A stretch of 64,000 nt of DNA from Mycobacterium noviomagense (GCF_010731635.1 NZ_AP022583.1:1488001-1552000); one strand, 5' to 3'. Positions 1 through 12,369 are shown, counted from the first letter of the stretch. Notes: generated from the letters alone by a model not told the origin. A program made the numbers and translations.

Positions 1-410
1 CGCCGCGCGAGCGGGTGGTGCAAGACATTGAGGTGCCGATCGAGCGGACCGAGGAGTTCTTGGCGTGGTTCCTCGAAAATGTGCCGATCACGCCGGTTTG
101 GCTGTGCCCGTTGCGGTTACGCGACCAGGAAGGCTGGCCGCTGTATCCGATCCGGCCGGGCCGCACCTACGTCAACGTCGGCTTCTGGTCGTCGGTGCCG
201 GCGGGCGCGACCGAAGGCGCCACGAATCGACTGATCGAGGCCAAAGTCGGCGAGCTGGACGGACACAAATCGCTGTATTCGGACTCCTATTACACGCGCG
301 AGGAATTCGACGAACTCTACGGCGGCGAGGCCTACAAGACGGTAAAGAAGACCTACGACCCCGATTCGCGTCTCCTCGACCTCTATGCGAAGGCGGTGCA
401 ACGACGATGA
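1..410 (+). CDS. FAD-binding oxidoreductase, C-terminal part (Rv3719-like), cut by the window edge
   Basis: The reading frame is open from the left edge and stops at 408-410. The visible 135 or so residues (YPIRPGRTYVNVGFW and a YGGEAYKTVKKTYDPDSRLL-type ending) match the C-terminal end of FAD-binding, DIMINUTO/PCMH-type oxidases. The FAD domain lies outside the window. Its stop overlaps the start of the downstream methyltransferase (ATGA), so the two are translationally coupled. Such FAD-enzyme plus methyltransferase pairs (BfaA/BfaB or TmsA/TmsB) make 10-methyl branched acids such as tuberculostearic acid: the methyltransferase forms a 10-methylene intermediate and the flavoenzyme reduces it. 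That role is inferred from the pairing. Confidence 0.75.
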   Translation, partial: PRERVVQDIEVPIERTEEFLAWFLENVPITPVWLCPLRLRDQEGWPLYPIRPGRTYVNVGFWSSVPAGATEGATNRLIEAKVGELDGHKSLYSDSYYTREEFDELYGGEAYKTVKKTYDPDSRLLDLYAKAVQRR

Positions 411-1729
411 CAGCAATTAGGGAGACCAAAGAGGCAGGGGCACACGCTCCCGTCAATGGCAAGCTGACCCTGGCCCAGATCTTGGCGATCCTGACCGAGG
501 GCAGCCACTTGAAATTCACCGCCTACGACGGCAGCAGCGCCGGACCCGACGACGCCACACTGGGCCTCGATCTGTTGACGCCCCGCGGCACCACCTATCT
601 GGCCACCGCTCCTGGTGAGCTGGGTTTGGCCCGCGCCTATGTCTCCGGCGACCTCGAGCTGCACGGTGTTCACCCCGGGGACCCGTATGAGCTGCTCAAA
701 ACGATGGCGGAAAAGCTCGACTTCAAGCGGCCCTCGCCGCGGTTGCTGGCCAACATCGTCCGCTCGATAGGGGTCGAACGCTTGGTGCCCGTCGCGCCGC
801 CGCCGCAGGAAGCACTCCCTCGCTGGCGCCGGCTCGCTGAGGGGCTGCGGCACAGCAAAACCCGCGATGCCGAGGCCATCCACCATCACTACGACGTCTC
901 GAACACCTTCTACGAGTGGGTGCTGGGTCCGTCGATGACCTACACCTGCGCGGTGTACCCCCGCCCGGACGCGACACTCGAAGAAGCACAGGAGAACAAG
1001 TACCGGCTGATCTTCGACAAGCTGCGGCTGCAACCGGGTGACCGGCTGCTCGATGTCGGCTGCGGCTGGGGCGGCATGGTCCGCTACGCCGCCCGTCGCG
1101 GCGTGCGCGCCATCGGTGCCACGCTGTCGGCCGAGCAGGCGAAGTGGGCGCAACGCAAGATCGACGAAGAGGGCCTGGGCGAGCTGGCCGAGGTGCGGCA
1201 CTCCGACTACCGCGATGTCCGCGAAAGCGGTTTCGACGCCGTCTCGTCGATCGGGCTGACCGAGCACATCGGCGTCAACAACTACCCGGCGTATTTCGGG
1301 TTCCTCAAGGAGAAGCTGCGCACTGGCGGGTTGCTGCTCAACCACTGCATCACCCGGCACTCCAACAGATCGACCTTCCGAGGCGGCGGCTTCACCGACC
1401 GCTACGTCTTCCCTGACGGGGAACTGACCGGCTCGGGCCGCATCATCACCGAGATCCAAGAGGTCGGCTTCGAGGTGCTGCACAACGAGAACTTCCGCAA
1501 CCACTACGCGATGACGCTTCGTGACTGGTGCCGTAACCTCGTCGCGCACTGGGACGAGGCCGTGGCCGAGGTCGGACTGCCCATCGCGAAAATCTGGGGT
1601 TTGTACATGGCTGCGTCGCGAGTCGGGTTCGAGCAGAACAAGATTCAGCTGCACCATGTGCTGGCGGTCAAGCCCGACCGATACGGTCATGACGGCGGCC
1701 TGCCGCTGCGACCGTGGTGGCAGCCCTAG
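407..1729 (+). CDS. Cyclopropane-fatty-acid-synthase-like SAM methyltransferase (Rv3720-like)
   Basis: About 440 aa starting at the ATG that overlaps the upstream stop. The SAM-binding motif I is LLDVGCGWGGM, and EAIHHHYDVSNTFYEWVLG followed by YTCAVY is characteristic of the CFA synthase/mycolic acid cyclopropane synthase family. An N-terminal domain of about 130 residues precedes the methyltransferase core, as in long CFA synthases. With the preceding flavoenzyme it probably C-methylates unsaturated phospholipid acyl chains (oleate to 10-methylene stearate) in tuberculostearic acid synthesis. It ends 15 bp from the convergent dnaX stop. A cyclopropanating activity cannot be excluded from sequence. 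Confidence 0.85.
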   Translation: MTAIRETKEAGAHAPVNGKLTLAQILAILTEGSHLKFTAYDGSSAGPDDATLGLDLLTPRGTTYLATAPGELGLARAYVSGDLELHGVHPGDPYELLKTMAEKLDFKRPSPRLLANIVRSIGVERLVPVAPPPQEALPRWRRLAEGLRHSKTRDAEAIHHHYDVSNTFYEWVLGPSMTYTCAVYPRPDATLEEAQENKYRLIFDKLRLQPGDRLLDVGCGWGGMVRYAARRGVRAIGATLSAEQAKWAQRKIDEEGLGELAEVRHSDYRDVRESGFDAVSSIGLTEHIGVNNYPAYFGFLKEKLRTGGLLLNHCITRHSNRSTFRGGGFTDRYVFPDGELTGSGRIITEIQEVGFEVLHNENFRNHYAMTLRDWCRNLVAHWDEAVAEVGLPIAKIWGLYMAASRVGFEQNKIQLHHVLAVKPDRYGHDGGLPLRPWWQP

Positions 1730-1744
1730 CCGGGCAATCCAGCC

Positions 1745-3475
1745 CTAGCCGTTGTCGATGCGGCGGGCGCCCAGTTCGTTTTGCAGTAGCTCCAGCGCGG
1801 CCTCTTCCGGATCGCGGCGTTCCGGTGCGCTTTCGCGGCCGGCCTCGGCGAGCATGCTCTCTTCTTCGGCGCGCTGAGCCGGATCCGGCTCGGCAGCCGG
1901 TGTTTCTGTCAGGGTCGCGCTGCCCGTCTCACAGCGCACCCGCCAATCCACGCCCAGCGCGTCTTTGAGCGCTTCGGCGATGACGTCGGCGTTGCGTTGC
2001 TCGCACAACCGCTTAGCCAGCGGCGCCGATTCGTGGGTCAGCACCAGCGTGTTGCCCTCGACCGCGCGGACGGTGGCGCCTGCCAGCATCACTTCTGTGG
2101 TGCGGCTGCGTTGACGCACCTTGTCGCGCACAGTCGGCCACATGGTCCGGACCGCGGCCGCGCCCGGTTCGCCCGGAGTTGTCGCCGGCGCAGCCTGCAC
2201 CGGTTCCGGCGGCTTGTGCACGGATTCCGGCGCCCTGCGCTTGGGTTGGGGCGGGGTACGCACCTGAGGCGCCTCGCGTGGCCGCCCAGACGGCTTGGGT
2301 GATTCGCTGGTAGGAATCGAGATTTCCAGCCGGTTCTCGACCCGCTCTAGGCGTTGCAGCAGCGCCGACTCGGTGTCGCTGGCCGACGGCAGCAGCAGCC
2401 GCGCGCAGATCACTTCCAGCAGCAGCCGGGGTGCCGTCGCGCCGCGCATCTCACCGAGCCCGGCCTGCACCACCTCCGCGAAGCGAGTCAGCGTGGCCGT
2501 CCCGATCCGCGCCGCTTGATCACGCATCCGGTCCAGCACGTCTTCGGGCGCGTCGACCACCCCGCGAGCGGCGGCGTCCGGAACCGATTGCAGCACAATG
2601 AGATCGCGGAACCGCTCCAATAGATCGGTGGCGAACCGCCGCGGATCGTGGCCGGCGTCGATCACCGCTTCGACCGCACCGAACAGCGCCGCGGCGTCCT
2701 CGGCGGCCAGCGCGTCCACCGCCTCGTCGATCAGCGCGACGTCGGTGGCTCCGAGCAATCCCAGCGCACGCTGGTATGTCACCCGGTTGCTGTCGGCGCC
2801 AGCGAGCAACTGGTCGAGCACCGAGAGCGTGTCGCGCGGTGAGCCGCCACCCGCCCGGATCACCAGCGGGTACACCGCGTCGTCGATCGTCACCCCTTCC
2901 TGCTGACAGATCCGCTCGAGGAGAGCTCGCATGGTGCGCGGTGGCAGCAGCCGGAACGGATAGTGATGAGTGCGCGACCGGATCGTCGGCAGTACCTTTT
3001 CCGGCTCGGTGGTGGCGAAGACGAAGATGAGGTGCTCGGGCGGCTCCTCCACGATCTTGAGCAACGCGTTGAACCCGGCGGTGGTCACCATATGCGCTTC
3101 GTCGACGATGAAGACTCGGTAGCGCGACTGGGCCGGTGCGTAGAAAGCCCGGTCCCTCAGCTCACGGGTGTCGTCGACGCCGCCGTGGCTGGCCGCGTCG
3201 AGTTCGACGACGTCGATGCTGCCCGGCCCGTTGGGCGCCAGCGCGACGCAGGATTCGCAGACGCCGCAAGGCTTGGCCGTCGGTCCCTGCGCACAATTCA
3301 ACGAGCGGGCCAGGATGCGGGCCGACGATGTTTTGCCGCAGCCGCGCGGCCCGGAAAACAAATACGCATGATGGATCCGCCCGGCGGCCAGCGCAGTCGA
3401 CAGCGGCTCGGTGACATGCTCCTGGCCCACCACCTCGGCGAAGGTTGCCGGGCGGTACTTGCGGTAGAGGGCCAC
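1745..3475 (-). CDS. dnaX: DNA polymerase III subunits gamma/tau
   Basis: This 576-aa AAA+ clamp-loader ATPase opens and loads the sliding clamp in the replisome. MALYRKYRPATFAEVVGQ is the classic DnaX N-terminus. Walker A is GPRGCGKT (K48). The zinc module is Cys61, Cys70, Cys73 and Cys76. Walker B lies in VFIVDEAHM, with an SRT sensor motif in PTIRSRTHHYPF. A proline/basic linker (about 390-440) precedes the C-terminal tau-type domain. Length is close to the M. tuberculosis protein (about 578 aa). Confidence 0.97.
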   Translation of the reverse strand: MALYRKYRPATFAEVVGQEHVTEPLSTALAAGRIHHAYLFSGPRGCGKTSSARILARSLNCAQGPTAKPCGVCESCVALAPNGPGSIDVVELDAASHGGVDDTRELRDRAFYAPAQSRYRVFIVDEAHMVTTAGFNALLKIVEEPPEHLIFVFATTEPEKVLPTIRSRTHHYPFRLLPPRTMRALLERICQQEGVTIDDAVYPLVIRAGGGSPRDTLSVLDQLLAGADSNRVTYQRALGLLGATDVALIDEAVDALAAEDAAALFGAVEAVIDAGHDPRRFATDLLERFRDLIVLQSVPDAAARGVVDAPEDVLDRMRDQAARIGTATLTRFAEVVQAGLGEMRGATAPRLLLEVICARLLLPSASDTESALLQRLERVENRLEISIPTSESPKPSGRPREAPQVRTPPQPKRRAPESVHKPPEPVQAAPATTPGEPGAAAVRTMWPTVRDKVRQRSRTTEVMLAGATVRAVEGNTLVLTHESAPLAKRLCEQRNADVIAEALKDALGVDWRVRCETGSATLTETPAAEPDPAQRAEEESMLAEAGRESAPERRDPEEAALELLQNELGARRIDNG

Positions 3476-3654
3476 GGTCAGCAGGCTACCTAGGCCCGCT
3501 GACGATGCGGACCCGAGAGTGTCCGAGGAGGAGGCGGGCCATCAAACCGAGCCGTCCGACGACGGTGAGGCCCCATTGGGTCTAGGCGGGCGTCGAGTGT
3601 GCATCCAGCGCGTCGAGTGCGAATGCACGGGGCGCGATTTCTGCCGATTTTGCG

Positions 3655-6115
<2,461 letters not shown>

Positions 6116-6158
6116 TTCCGCCGACTCCGGCAACCGCTAGTAGGCCTATGCTGAGCGA

Positions 6159-7232
6159 GTGCCAAACAGCTATCGCGTGCTTCAGTGGACCACCGGCAAT
6201 GTCGGCAAAAGCTCCGTGGCGGCGATCGCCGCGAACCCGGCATTCGAACTCGTCGGCTGCTATGCCTACTCACCCGACAAGGTTGGCCGCGACGTCGGAG
6301 AGTTGTGCGGCATCGACCGAGTAGGCGTCGCCGCCACCGACGACGTCGACGCACTGCTGGCGCTGAAACCCGACTGCGTCGTCTACAACCCGATGTGGAT
6401 CGACGTCGGCGAGCTGGTACGCATCTTGTCCGCGGGCGTCAACGTGGTGACGACGGCCTCGTTCATCACTGGGCACAACTTAGGCCCGGGCCGCGAGCGT
6501 ATCGCCGAAGCCTGCCGCAAAGGCGGATCGACGATCTTCGGCTCCGGGGTGAGTCCCGGATTCGCCGAGCTGCTGGCAATCGTGTCGGCCATGGTGTGCG
6601 ACCGGGTGGACAAGGTCACGGTCAACGAGGCCGCCGACACCACGTTCTACGATTCGCCGGCCACCGAACTGCCGGTCGGGTTCGGCAAGCCGATCGACCA
6701 CCCAGAGCTTCCGGCAATGACGGCGCAAGGCACGGCGGTATTCGGTGAGGCGGTGCGGCTGGTCGGCGACGCGCTCGGGATCGAGCTCGACGAGGCGCGC
6801 TGCGAGGCGGAGTATGCGCAAACCACTGCCGACCTCGACCTCGGTTCCTGGACCATCGCGGCCGGATGCGTCGCCGGGGTCTACGCGAGCTGGCAGGGAA
6901 TCGTGGGCGGCAAAACCGTCGTCGAGCTCAACGTCCGGTGGCGAAAGGGCCAGACCCTCGAGCCGGACTGGAAAATCGACCAAGACGGCTGGGTCATCCA
7001 CATCGACGGGCGGCCAACGGTGAAAACCACCGTCGGGTTCTTGCCGCCACCGGACTTCCAGGCCGAGACGATCGCCGACTTCATGACGCTCGGGCACATC
7101 ATGACGGCGATGCCCACCATCAACGCGATCCCCGCCATCGTCGCCGCGGCGCCGGGCATCGCCACATATAACGACCTGCCGTTGACGCTGCCGCACGGCG
7201 TCGTTGCGCCGGCTTGCCGGCCAGCCGTCTAG
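6159..7232 (+). CDS. NAD(P)-binding dehydrogenase, dihydrodipicolinate-reductase-like / 2,4-diaminopentanoate-dehydrogenase-like
   Basis: 357 aa from a GTG start. The N-terminal Rossmann motif reads VLQWTTGNVGKSSV, followed by a short NAD(P)-binding domain (to about 120). A long C-terminal domain resembles the family around 2,4-diaminopentanoate dehydrogenase, common in mycobacteria as several paralogues of unknown substrate. VYNPMWIDVGELVRILSAG and FGSGVSPGFAELL are typical family landmarks. The substrate cannot be read from sequence. It starts 43 bp after the lucA stop. Confidence 0.75.
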   Translation: MPNSYRVLQWTTGNVGKSSVAAIAANPAFELVGCYAYSPDKVGRDVGELCGIDRVGVAATDDVDALLALKPDCVVYNPMWIDVGELVRILSAGVNVVTTASFITGHNLGPGRERIAEACRKGGSTIFGSGVSPGFAELLAIVSAMVCDRVDKVTVNEAADTTFYDSPATELPVGFGKPIDHPELPAMTAQGTAVFGEAVRLVGDALGIELDEARCEAEYAQTTADLDLGSWTIAAGCVAGVYASWQGIVGGKTVVELNVRWRKGQTLEPDWKIDQDGWVIHIDGRPTVKTTVGFLPPPDFQAETIADFMTLGHIMTAMPTINAIPAIVAAAPGIATYNDLPLTLPHGVVAPACRPAV

Positions 7233-7251
7233 CGGCGGGGTATAGAGGTGA

Positions 7252-7590
7252 TCAAGTTTGCGCGGGTGGAATGTTCTGCATGACCCCTGCCAGGTCGGGG
7301 CAGTAATAACCGATGGCAGTGCCGAGGAACTGGTACGCCTGAACCTGGGTGGTGCCCCGCGGCAGGTTGTGCATCAAGAAACGAGACGATGCGGCAGCGT
7401 CGGGATCCACATGGTCACCGAGGCGCCGACAGGCGATCTTGGCCAAGTACGGGTTGTAGTCGTGCGGGCCGTAGATGCCGTAGGTCTGCAGCTGGTTGTC
7501 GAAATCAGTGTCGACGTCCGCGTGTGCCGGCGCAGCCAAAGCGATGGCCGCGGCGGCGAGGGCGACGAACGCCAGCCTGGTTGCCTTCAT
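7252..7590 (-). CDS. Small secreted protein, DUF732 type
   Basis: 112 aa from the ATG at 7590. Residues 1-26 (MKATRLAFVALAAAAIALAAPAHA) form a Sec signal peptide with an AHA cleavage site. The mature part of about 85 residues has two Cys and the DUF732 pattern (FDNQLQTYGI, GDHVDP, FLGTAIGYYCPDLAGVMQ). This family of mycobacterial exported proteins has no known function. It is divergent from the mmpS region. Confidence 0.75.
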   Translation of the reverse strand: MKATRLAFVALAAAAIALAAPAHADVDTDFDNQLQTYGIYGPHDYNPYLAKIACRRLGDHVDPDAAASSRFLMHNLPRGTTQVQAYQFLGTAIGYYCPDLAGVMQNIPPAQT

Positions 7591-7742
7591 GCGCTGGATC
7601 GTACGCTCCGCATTCGACCCGTAATGCCGTCGCATGCGGCAAGACCGCCGGTCCCTAATCGACGACACCTTCAGAGTCGTCGTAGCCGCCTGCGTCGTAC
7701 GGTGATTCGAAGCGTCGTTACCCACCTGTCCCATTATGGGGG

Positions 7743-7802
7743 ACATTAGCCTCGCTAACCTATGATATCGGTACATTAGGCCGACTAATCTATGTCGTCA
7801 GT
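7743..7802. promoter_or_regulatory. Two tandem 30-bp operator-like repeats upstream of mmpS
   Basis: Two adjacent 30-bp units (7743-7772 and 7773-7802) share ACATTAG..C...CTAA.CTATG....C.GT. Each contains an inverted repeat: TTAGC-CTC-GCTAA (7746-7758) and TTAG-N5-CTAA (7776-7788). Exact 30-bp phasing puts the two on nearly the same DNA face, as expected for a TetR- or MarR-type dimer pair controlling an mmpS-mmpL efflux/export operon. No such regulator gene is adjacent. Confidence 0.55.
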
Positions 7803-7818
7803 AAGGAGGGCACTCGAC

Positions 7819-8019
7819 ATGGCACGAGGCCTGGCGCTGCGGTTAGGGAACCATGGCCGACTCGGCTGCTGAGGTCGTATTTCCGTGGCAGCCGCGCATG
7901 TCGGCAGGCCTACTGGTGCGCCGGAGGATCTGTTGGGCACTGATGGCGCCACGGTGTCGCCGAACGGCTCAAGAGGCGCTGGGAACATCTGCGGCACGGG
8001 CGTCAGCGTTGGCCATTGA
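7819..8019 (+). pseudogene. Short leader ORF or interrupted small gene ahead of mmpS
   Basis: An ATG at 7819 follows an AAGGAGG Shine-Dalgarno at 7803-7809. It encodes 17 codons, then TGA (7870-7872). The same frame continues open for 48 codons to a second TGA (8017-8019), with protein-like composition (HVGRPTGAPEDLLGTDGATV). It may be a small gene broken by a nonsense mutation, or a true 17-codon leader peptide before mmpS. I do not recognise the family. Confidence 0.35.
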
Positions 8020-8048
8020 GGCTAGCGACGAGAGGGGCGACAGTTCCG

Positions 8049-8480
8049 ATGTTTAGCTTTCTCAAACGTGTATGGCTGCCGTTGCTCATCGTGGTAGTCA
8101 TCGCCGTCGGCGGATTCACGGTGTACCGGGTCCACGGGTACTTCGGTGCACACGGCACGTTCGGCGGCCCCAGCAACGAATTCCAGGACACTAAGCCGTT
8201 CCACCCCAAGGTGGTGGTCTACGAGATCTTCAGCCCCGACGGCACGGTGGCCGACATCAACTACCTGGACCTCAGTGCCGACCCCAAGCGGGTGGACTCA
8301 GCACCCCTGCCGTGGTCGCTCACGCTAAAGACAACCGACCCTGCTGTGAGCCCCAACATTGTGGCGCAAGGCCATAGCGACACCATCGGCTGCCGTATCA
8401 CCGTCGACGGTGTGGTCAAGGACGAAAGGATCCGAAACGGCGTGAACGCCGAAACCTTCTGCATAGTGAAGTCCGCATGA
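8049..8480 (+). CDS. MmpS family membrane protein
   Basis: 143 aa from the ATG at 8049. A single N-terminal transmembrane helix (about 5-25, [21 protein letters not shown]) is followed by an extracytoplasmic beta-sandwich with the MmpS hallmarks [19 protein letters not shown] and a conserved Cys pair ([14 protein letters not shown]). MmpS proteins are accessory partners of MmpL transporters. Its end overlaps the mmpL start by 4 bp (ATGA), so the two form a translationally coupled operon. Confidence 0.93.
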   Translation: MFSFLKRVWLPLLIVVVIAVGGFTVYRVHGYFGAHGTFGGPSNEFQDTKPFHPKVVVYEIFSPDGTVADINYLDLSADPKRVDSAPLPWSLTLKTTDPAVSPNIVAQGHSDTIGCRITVDGVVKDERIRNGVNAETFCIVKSA

Positions 8481-11383
8481 GCGCCGACGCAACCGAGCAA
8501 CCGACCGATGTCTTGCCGGCCCCTGTCGAAGCGGCTAAGTCGCGTCTGGCGCAGTGGATCCGTCGGCTGGCAGTACCGCTGATCCTCGTCTGGGTCGGGG
8601 TCACCGTCATCCTGAATGTGGTTGTGCCGCAGCTCGATACGGTTGGCCAGATGCGCTCGGTGTCGATGAGCCCCAAGGACGCGCCGTCGATGATCGCCAT
8701 CAAGCGCGTGGGCAGCGACTTCCGTGAGTTCAAATCGGACAGTTCGGCCATGATCGTGCTGGAAGGCCAGCAACCACTCGGCGACGCGGCCCACAAGTTC
8801 TACGACGGACTGGTCGCCAAACTGCGGGCGGACAAGAAACACGTCGAGAACGTCCAAGACTTCTGGAGCGACCCACTGACAGCAGCGGGCTCGCAGAGCC
8901 CCGACGGGAAGGCTGCCTACGTCCAGGTATACCTGGCCGGGAATCAGGGCGAGAGTCTTGCTAACGAATCCGTCGAGACGGTGCAGAGCATCATCAAGAA
9001 TACTCCGGCACCGCCGGGGGTGAAGGCCTACGTCACCGGGGCAGCCCCACTTCTTGCCGATCAGCACATAGCCGGCGACCGAAGCCTGAAAATGATCACT
9101 GCGCTCACCTTCCTGGTGATCATCGTCATGTTGCTGGGCGTTTACCGGTCGATCGTCACCGTGTTGCTGGTGCTGGCGATGGTCTTCGTCGAGCTGGCAG
9201 CGGCCCGCGGTGTGGTGGCGTTCCTCGGCTATTACAAGCTCATCGGGCTATCGACGTTCGCCACCAACCTGCTGGTGATGTTAGCCATCGCCGCCGCCAC
9301 TGACTACGCGATTTTTCTGTTCGGCCGCTACCAGGAAGCCCGCACCCTCGGCGAGGATCGAGAGACGGCGTTCTACACGATGTACCGTGGGACGAGCCAC
9401 GTGATCCTCGGGTCGGGCCTGACGATTGCCGGCGCCACCTTCTGCCTGCGCTTCACCCGGCTGCCGTACTTCCAGACACTTGGCGTCCCGCTCGCGATCG
9501 GCATGCTCGTCGTGGTCTTCGCCGCGCTCACCCTGGGAGCCGCGGTCGTCGTCGTGGCGAGTCATTTCGGTCTATTAGAACCGAAACGGGCGATGCGGAT
9601 CCGCGGCTGGCGAAAGATCGGTGCCACCATCGTGCGCTGGCCCGGACCCGTCCTGGCGGCGGCAGTGGCGGTCGCGTTGGTCGGCCTGGTGATGTTGCCC
9701 AGCTACCGAGCAGGCTTCGACAACCGCATTTACATGCCCAGCGACATCCCGGCGAACCTGGGCTACGCGGCAGCCGACCGGCATTTCTCGCAGGCGAGAA
9801 TGAACCCAGACATGCTGCTGATCGAAACCGACCACGACATGCGCAATCCGGCCGATTTTCTCGTCATCGACAAAGTGGCCAAAGCGGTCTTCCGGACATC
9901 CGGCATAGGACGCGTACAGGCCATCACCAGACCGCTGGGGACCCCGATCAACCACACGTCGATCCCGTTCGCGATCAGCATGCAGGGCACCACCCAGCAG
10001 CTGAACATGAAGTACATGCAGGACCGCATGAAAGACATGCTGCGGATGGGTGAGGAAATGCAGATCACGATCAACAGCATGGAGAAGATGCTCGACATCA
10101 CCAGACAGATGTCGGAAACCACGCACAGCATGGTCACCAAATTTCACGGTATGGTCGGCGACGTGCAGGAATTGCGAGATCAAATCTCGAATTTCGACGA
10201 TTTCTGGCGGCCTATCCGTAGCTATTTCTACTGGGAGAAACACTGCTACGACATCCCGATTTGTTGGTCGCTTCGATCCATATTCGACGCGCTCGACGGC
10301 ATCGACACGTTGACCGATGACATTCAGAATCTGATGCCGGACTTGGACCGCCTGGACACGCTGATTCCACAGATGCTCACGATCATGCCGCCAATGATCG
10401 CCACGATGAAGAACATGCGTGTCATGCAGCTAACCATGCAGCAAACCATGGGCGGCATGCAGGATCAGATGGCAGAGATGATGAAAGATCAGCAGGCGAT
10501 GGGCCACGCGTTCGACGATGCCAAAAACGACGACAGCTTCTATCTGCCGCCGGAAGCCTTCACCAACCCCGATTTCAAGCGCGGGATCAAGATGTTCCTG
10601 TCGCCCGACGGCCACGCGGTCCGGATGATCATCTTCCATGAGGGTGATCCCGCGTCGCCCGAAGGTATCTCGACCGTCGAACCGATGAAACACGCCGTGC
10701 ACGAAGCCATCAAGGGCACACCATTGGAGGGATCGAAAGTTTACCTCGGTGGGACCGCACCGATGTATAAGGACCTGTCCACCGGCGCCATATACGACTT
10801 GATCATCGCCGGGGTAGCCTCCCTGTGTTTGATTTTCATCGTCATGCTGGTCGTCACGCGCAGCATCATCGCGGCGGCCGTCATCGTCGGCACCGTGGTG
10901 CTGTCGTTGGGCAGTGCGGTCGGGCTGTCGGTGCTGATCTGGCAGCACATCGTGGGCCTCGATCTGCACTGGATGGTGCTGGCGATGTCGATCATCATCC
11001 TGTTGGCGGTGGGTTCGGACTACAACCTGCTGCTGGTGGCGCGGTTCAAAGAAGAGATCCACGCGGGCCTGAAGACCGGCATCATCCGCGCGATGGGCGG
11101 TAGCGGCTCTGTTGTCACGTCGGCCGGCCTCGTGTTCGCCTTTACCATGATGTCCATGGTGATCAGCGACCTGCGTGTCATCGGCCAGGTCGGCACCACC
11201 ATCGGCCTTGGTCTGCTGTTCGACACGCTGGTGGTGCGCTCCTTCATGACGCCGTCCATCGCCGCGCTGCTCGGCCGCTGGTTCTGGTGGCCGCAACGGG
11301 TCCGCGTTCGGCCGGCCAGCCAGTTGCTTCGGCCATACCCACCGCGTCCGGTGGTACGCCAGCTTCTGGCGGATGCGCCGTGA
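8477..11383 (+). CDS. MmpL family RND transporter
   Basis: 968 aa. Typical MmpL layout: TM1 (about 28-50), a periplasmic loop, TM2-6 (about 198-400), a second large periplasmic domain with a Met-rich helical stretch (roughly residues 510-680), and TM7-12 (about 775-945). Family motifs include [15 protein letters not shown] in TM4-5 and [15 protein letters not shown] near the end, holding the Asp/Tyr proton-relay pairs. Substrate unknown; relatives move lipids, siderophores or drugs. The Met-rich coiled domain between the TM blocks is the MmpL4/5-like type. Confidence 0.95.
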   Translation: MSADATEQPTDVLPAPVEAAKSRLAQWIRRLAVPLILVWVGVTVILNVVVPQLDTVGQMRSVSMSPKDAPSMIAIKRVGSDFREFKSDSSAMIVLEGQQPLGDAAHKFYDGLVAKLRADKKHVENVQDFWSDPLTAAGSQSPDGKAAYVQVYLAGNQGESLANESVETVQSIIKNTPAPPGVKAYVTGAAPLLADQHIAGDRSLKMITALTFLVIIVMLLGVYRSIVTVLLVLAMVFVELAAARGVVAFLGYYKLIGLSTFATNLLVMLAIAAATDYAIFLFGRYQEARTLGEDRETAFYTMYRGTSHVILGSGLTIAGATFCLRFTRLPYFQTLGVPLAIGMLVVVFAALTLGAAVVVVASHFGLLEPKRAMRIRGWRKIGATIVRWPGPVLAAAVAVALVGLVMLPSYRAGFDNRIYMPSDIPANLGYAAADRHFSQARMNPDMLLIETDHDMRNPADFLVIDKVAKAVFRTSGIGRVQAITRPLGTPINHTSIPFAISMQGTTQQLNMKYMQDRMKDMLRMGEEMQITINSMEKMLDITRQMSETTHSMVTKFHGMVGDVQELRDQISNFDDFWRPIRSYFYWEKHCYDIPICWSLRSIFDALDGIDTLTDDIQNLMPDLDRLDTLIPQMLTIMPPMIATMKNMRVMQLTMQQTMGGMQDQMAEMMKDQQAMGHAFDDAKNDDSFYLPPEAFTNPDFKRGIKMFLSPDGHAVRMIIFHEGDPASPEGISTVEPMKHAVHEAIKGTPLEGSKVYLGGTAPMYKDLSTGAIYDLIIAGVASLCLIFIVMLVVTRSIIAAAVIVGTVVLSLGSAVGLSVLIWQHIVGLDLHWMVLAMSIIILLAVGSDYNLLLVARFKEEIHAGLKTGIIRAMGGSGSVVTSAGLVFAFTMMSMVISDLRVIGQVGTTIGLGLLFDTLVVRSFMTPSIAALLGRWFWWPQRVRVRPASQLLRPYPPRPVVRQLLADAP

Positions 11384-11420
11384 CAGCAGCCGTTGCGCTA
11401 TGACAGCAGCCGTTGCGCTA
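11381..11420. repeat. Perfect 20-bp tandem duplication at the mmpL 3' end
   Basis: TGACAGCAGCCGTTGCGCTA occurs twice back to back (11381-11400, 11401-11420). The first copy contains the mmpL stop codon. Confidence 0.9.
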
Positions 11421-11910
11421 CCGCTCGGGAGCTAGTGTCGACTACCCGAACCGCCTCGCGGGTGCGTTTCGAGGCCGACGGTGATCTCCTGGCGCGGCTG
11501 TTCTGACCGCTCCGGGGACCGGAGGTTCTGTTTAGGGTTTAGATGACCGGTCGCAGCGGTCGCCTTGCACGCCGGATCATGCCGGGATCGTGACCGCGAC
11601 GTCGAACCCTCTGCCGCGAAACTTACGGTGGGGCAAAGGATTCGCCGCTTTCGGATCGAGCGCCAATTTATCCATGGCCGCCCCTTCTCCTGCGTGCGGG
11701 ACACTCATCACCGCCGGTCACCGCCGACAGAAATTCATCTCCCCCGGAGAATAACCGCGCCAACGCCTTCTATCCCGGCCGCTAAATACTTCTTCAACAC
11801 AGCCAACCGCAAAACAGCGTCAAGCGGAATCCCCTAGGGCCGGTAGGTTACCGCTCACTAGAGCTTAATAGCTGAGCCGCCGGCGATCTGCGGATAAACT
11901 GGCGACTCCG
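11421..11910. other. Intergenic region of about 490 bp between mmpL and the next gene
   Basis: No gene of recognisable family. The only candidate is a 32-codon minus-strand frame at 11577-11675 (listed separately). Longer open frames on both strands lack coding character or a plausible ribosome-binding site. Confidence 0.5.
11577..11675 (-). CDS. Candidate 32-aa small protein
   Basis: ATG at 11675 is preceded on the minus strand by a strong AGGAGAAGG Shine-Dalgarno about 9 nt upstream. The peptide begins MDKLALDPKAANPLP, continues through a basic HRKFRGRGFDV stretch and ends AVTIPA. It has no signal peptide or membrane helix. It is isolated, with no co-directional partner gene. A small regulatory or modified peptide is possible; nothing here assigns a function. 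Confidence 0.35.
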   Translation of the reverse strand: MDKLALDPKAANPLPHRKFRGRGFDVAVTIPA

Positions 11911-12369
11911 CTACCAGTCCCACACCGACATGTCACCCGGTGGATACTCGGCGCAGTGGTCGGTTTCTTTCGCGACAACGCCCTTATTGTTGAAGAAAAT
12001 CTTGAAGTTGTTAACCCACTGGATCGACATAGGATCGCGCACACCCGGTTCGTACAAGTGGTCCGAGTACTGCCTGCGCTCCGCGGGCGACAATGAGAAG
12101 AACCAGTGCGCCTTGTCTTGGACCGCCTGCTGGAAATTCTGGTGATTGTGGTAGTCGTTCATGTACCGCTCGTAATAAACCGGAGCGTAGTCTCTGGCGG
12201 CCGCCAGTATTTGCTCGGCCGTGCACGTAGTGTTGATCATTCTCCGAGGTATCGGGTAGTCATCTGTGGAGTCCGCTGCGGCGCGCCCCGGTAGGGCCGT
12301 CGCGGCGAGGCCGAGGGCGAGCACAGCCGCGCCCGCGCAGAGAACGGGTTTCCGGTAATAGCGACGCAT
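11911..12369 (-). CDS. Secreted mycobacterial protein, probably DUF5078 type
   Basis: 152 aa from the ATG at 12369. The signal peptide covers about 1-33 (hydrophobic core [18 protein letters not shown], cleavage near RAAA-DST). The mature part includes [29 protein letters not shown] and a helical, aromatic-rich segment ending [14 protein letters not shown], with two Cys that could form a disulphide. I associate it with a family of small exported actinobacterial proteins of unknown role; the family name is from memory. Confidence 0.65.
   Translation of the reverse strand: MRRYYRKPVLCAGAAVLALGLAATALPGRAAADSTDDYPIPRRMINTTCTAEQILAAARDYAPVYYERYMNDYHNHQNFQQAVQDKAHWFFSLSPAERRQYSDHLYEPGVRDPMSIQWVNNFKIFFNNKGVVAKETDHCAEYPPGDMSVWDW

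Noticed and set aside
383..1690. 435-codon open frame antisense to the fatty-acid methyltransferase
   Set aside because: High-GC mirror frame; the plus strand encodes a clear CFA-type enzyme and the antisense product has no family features.
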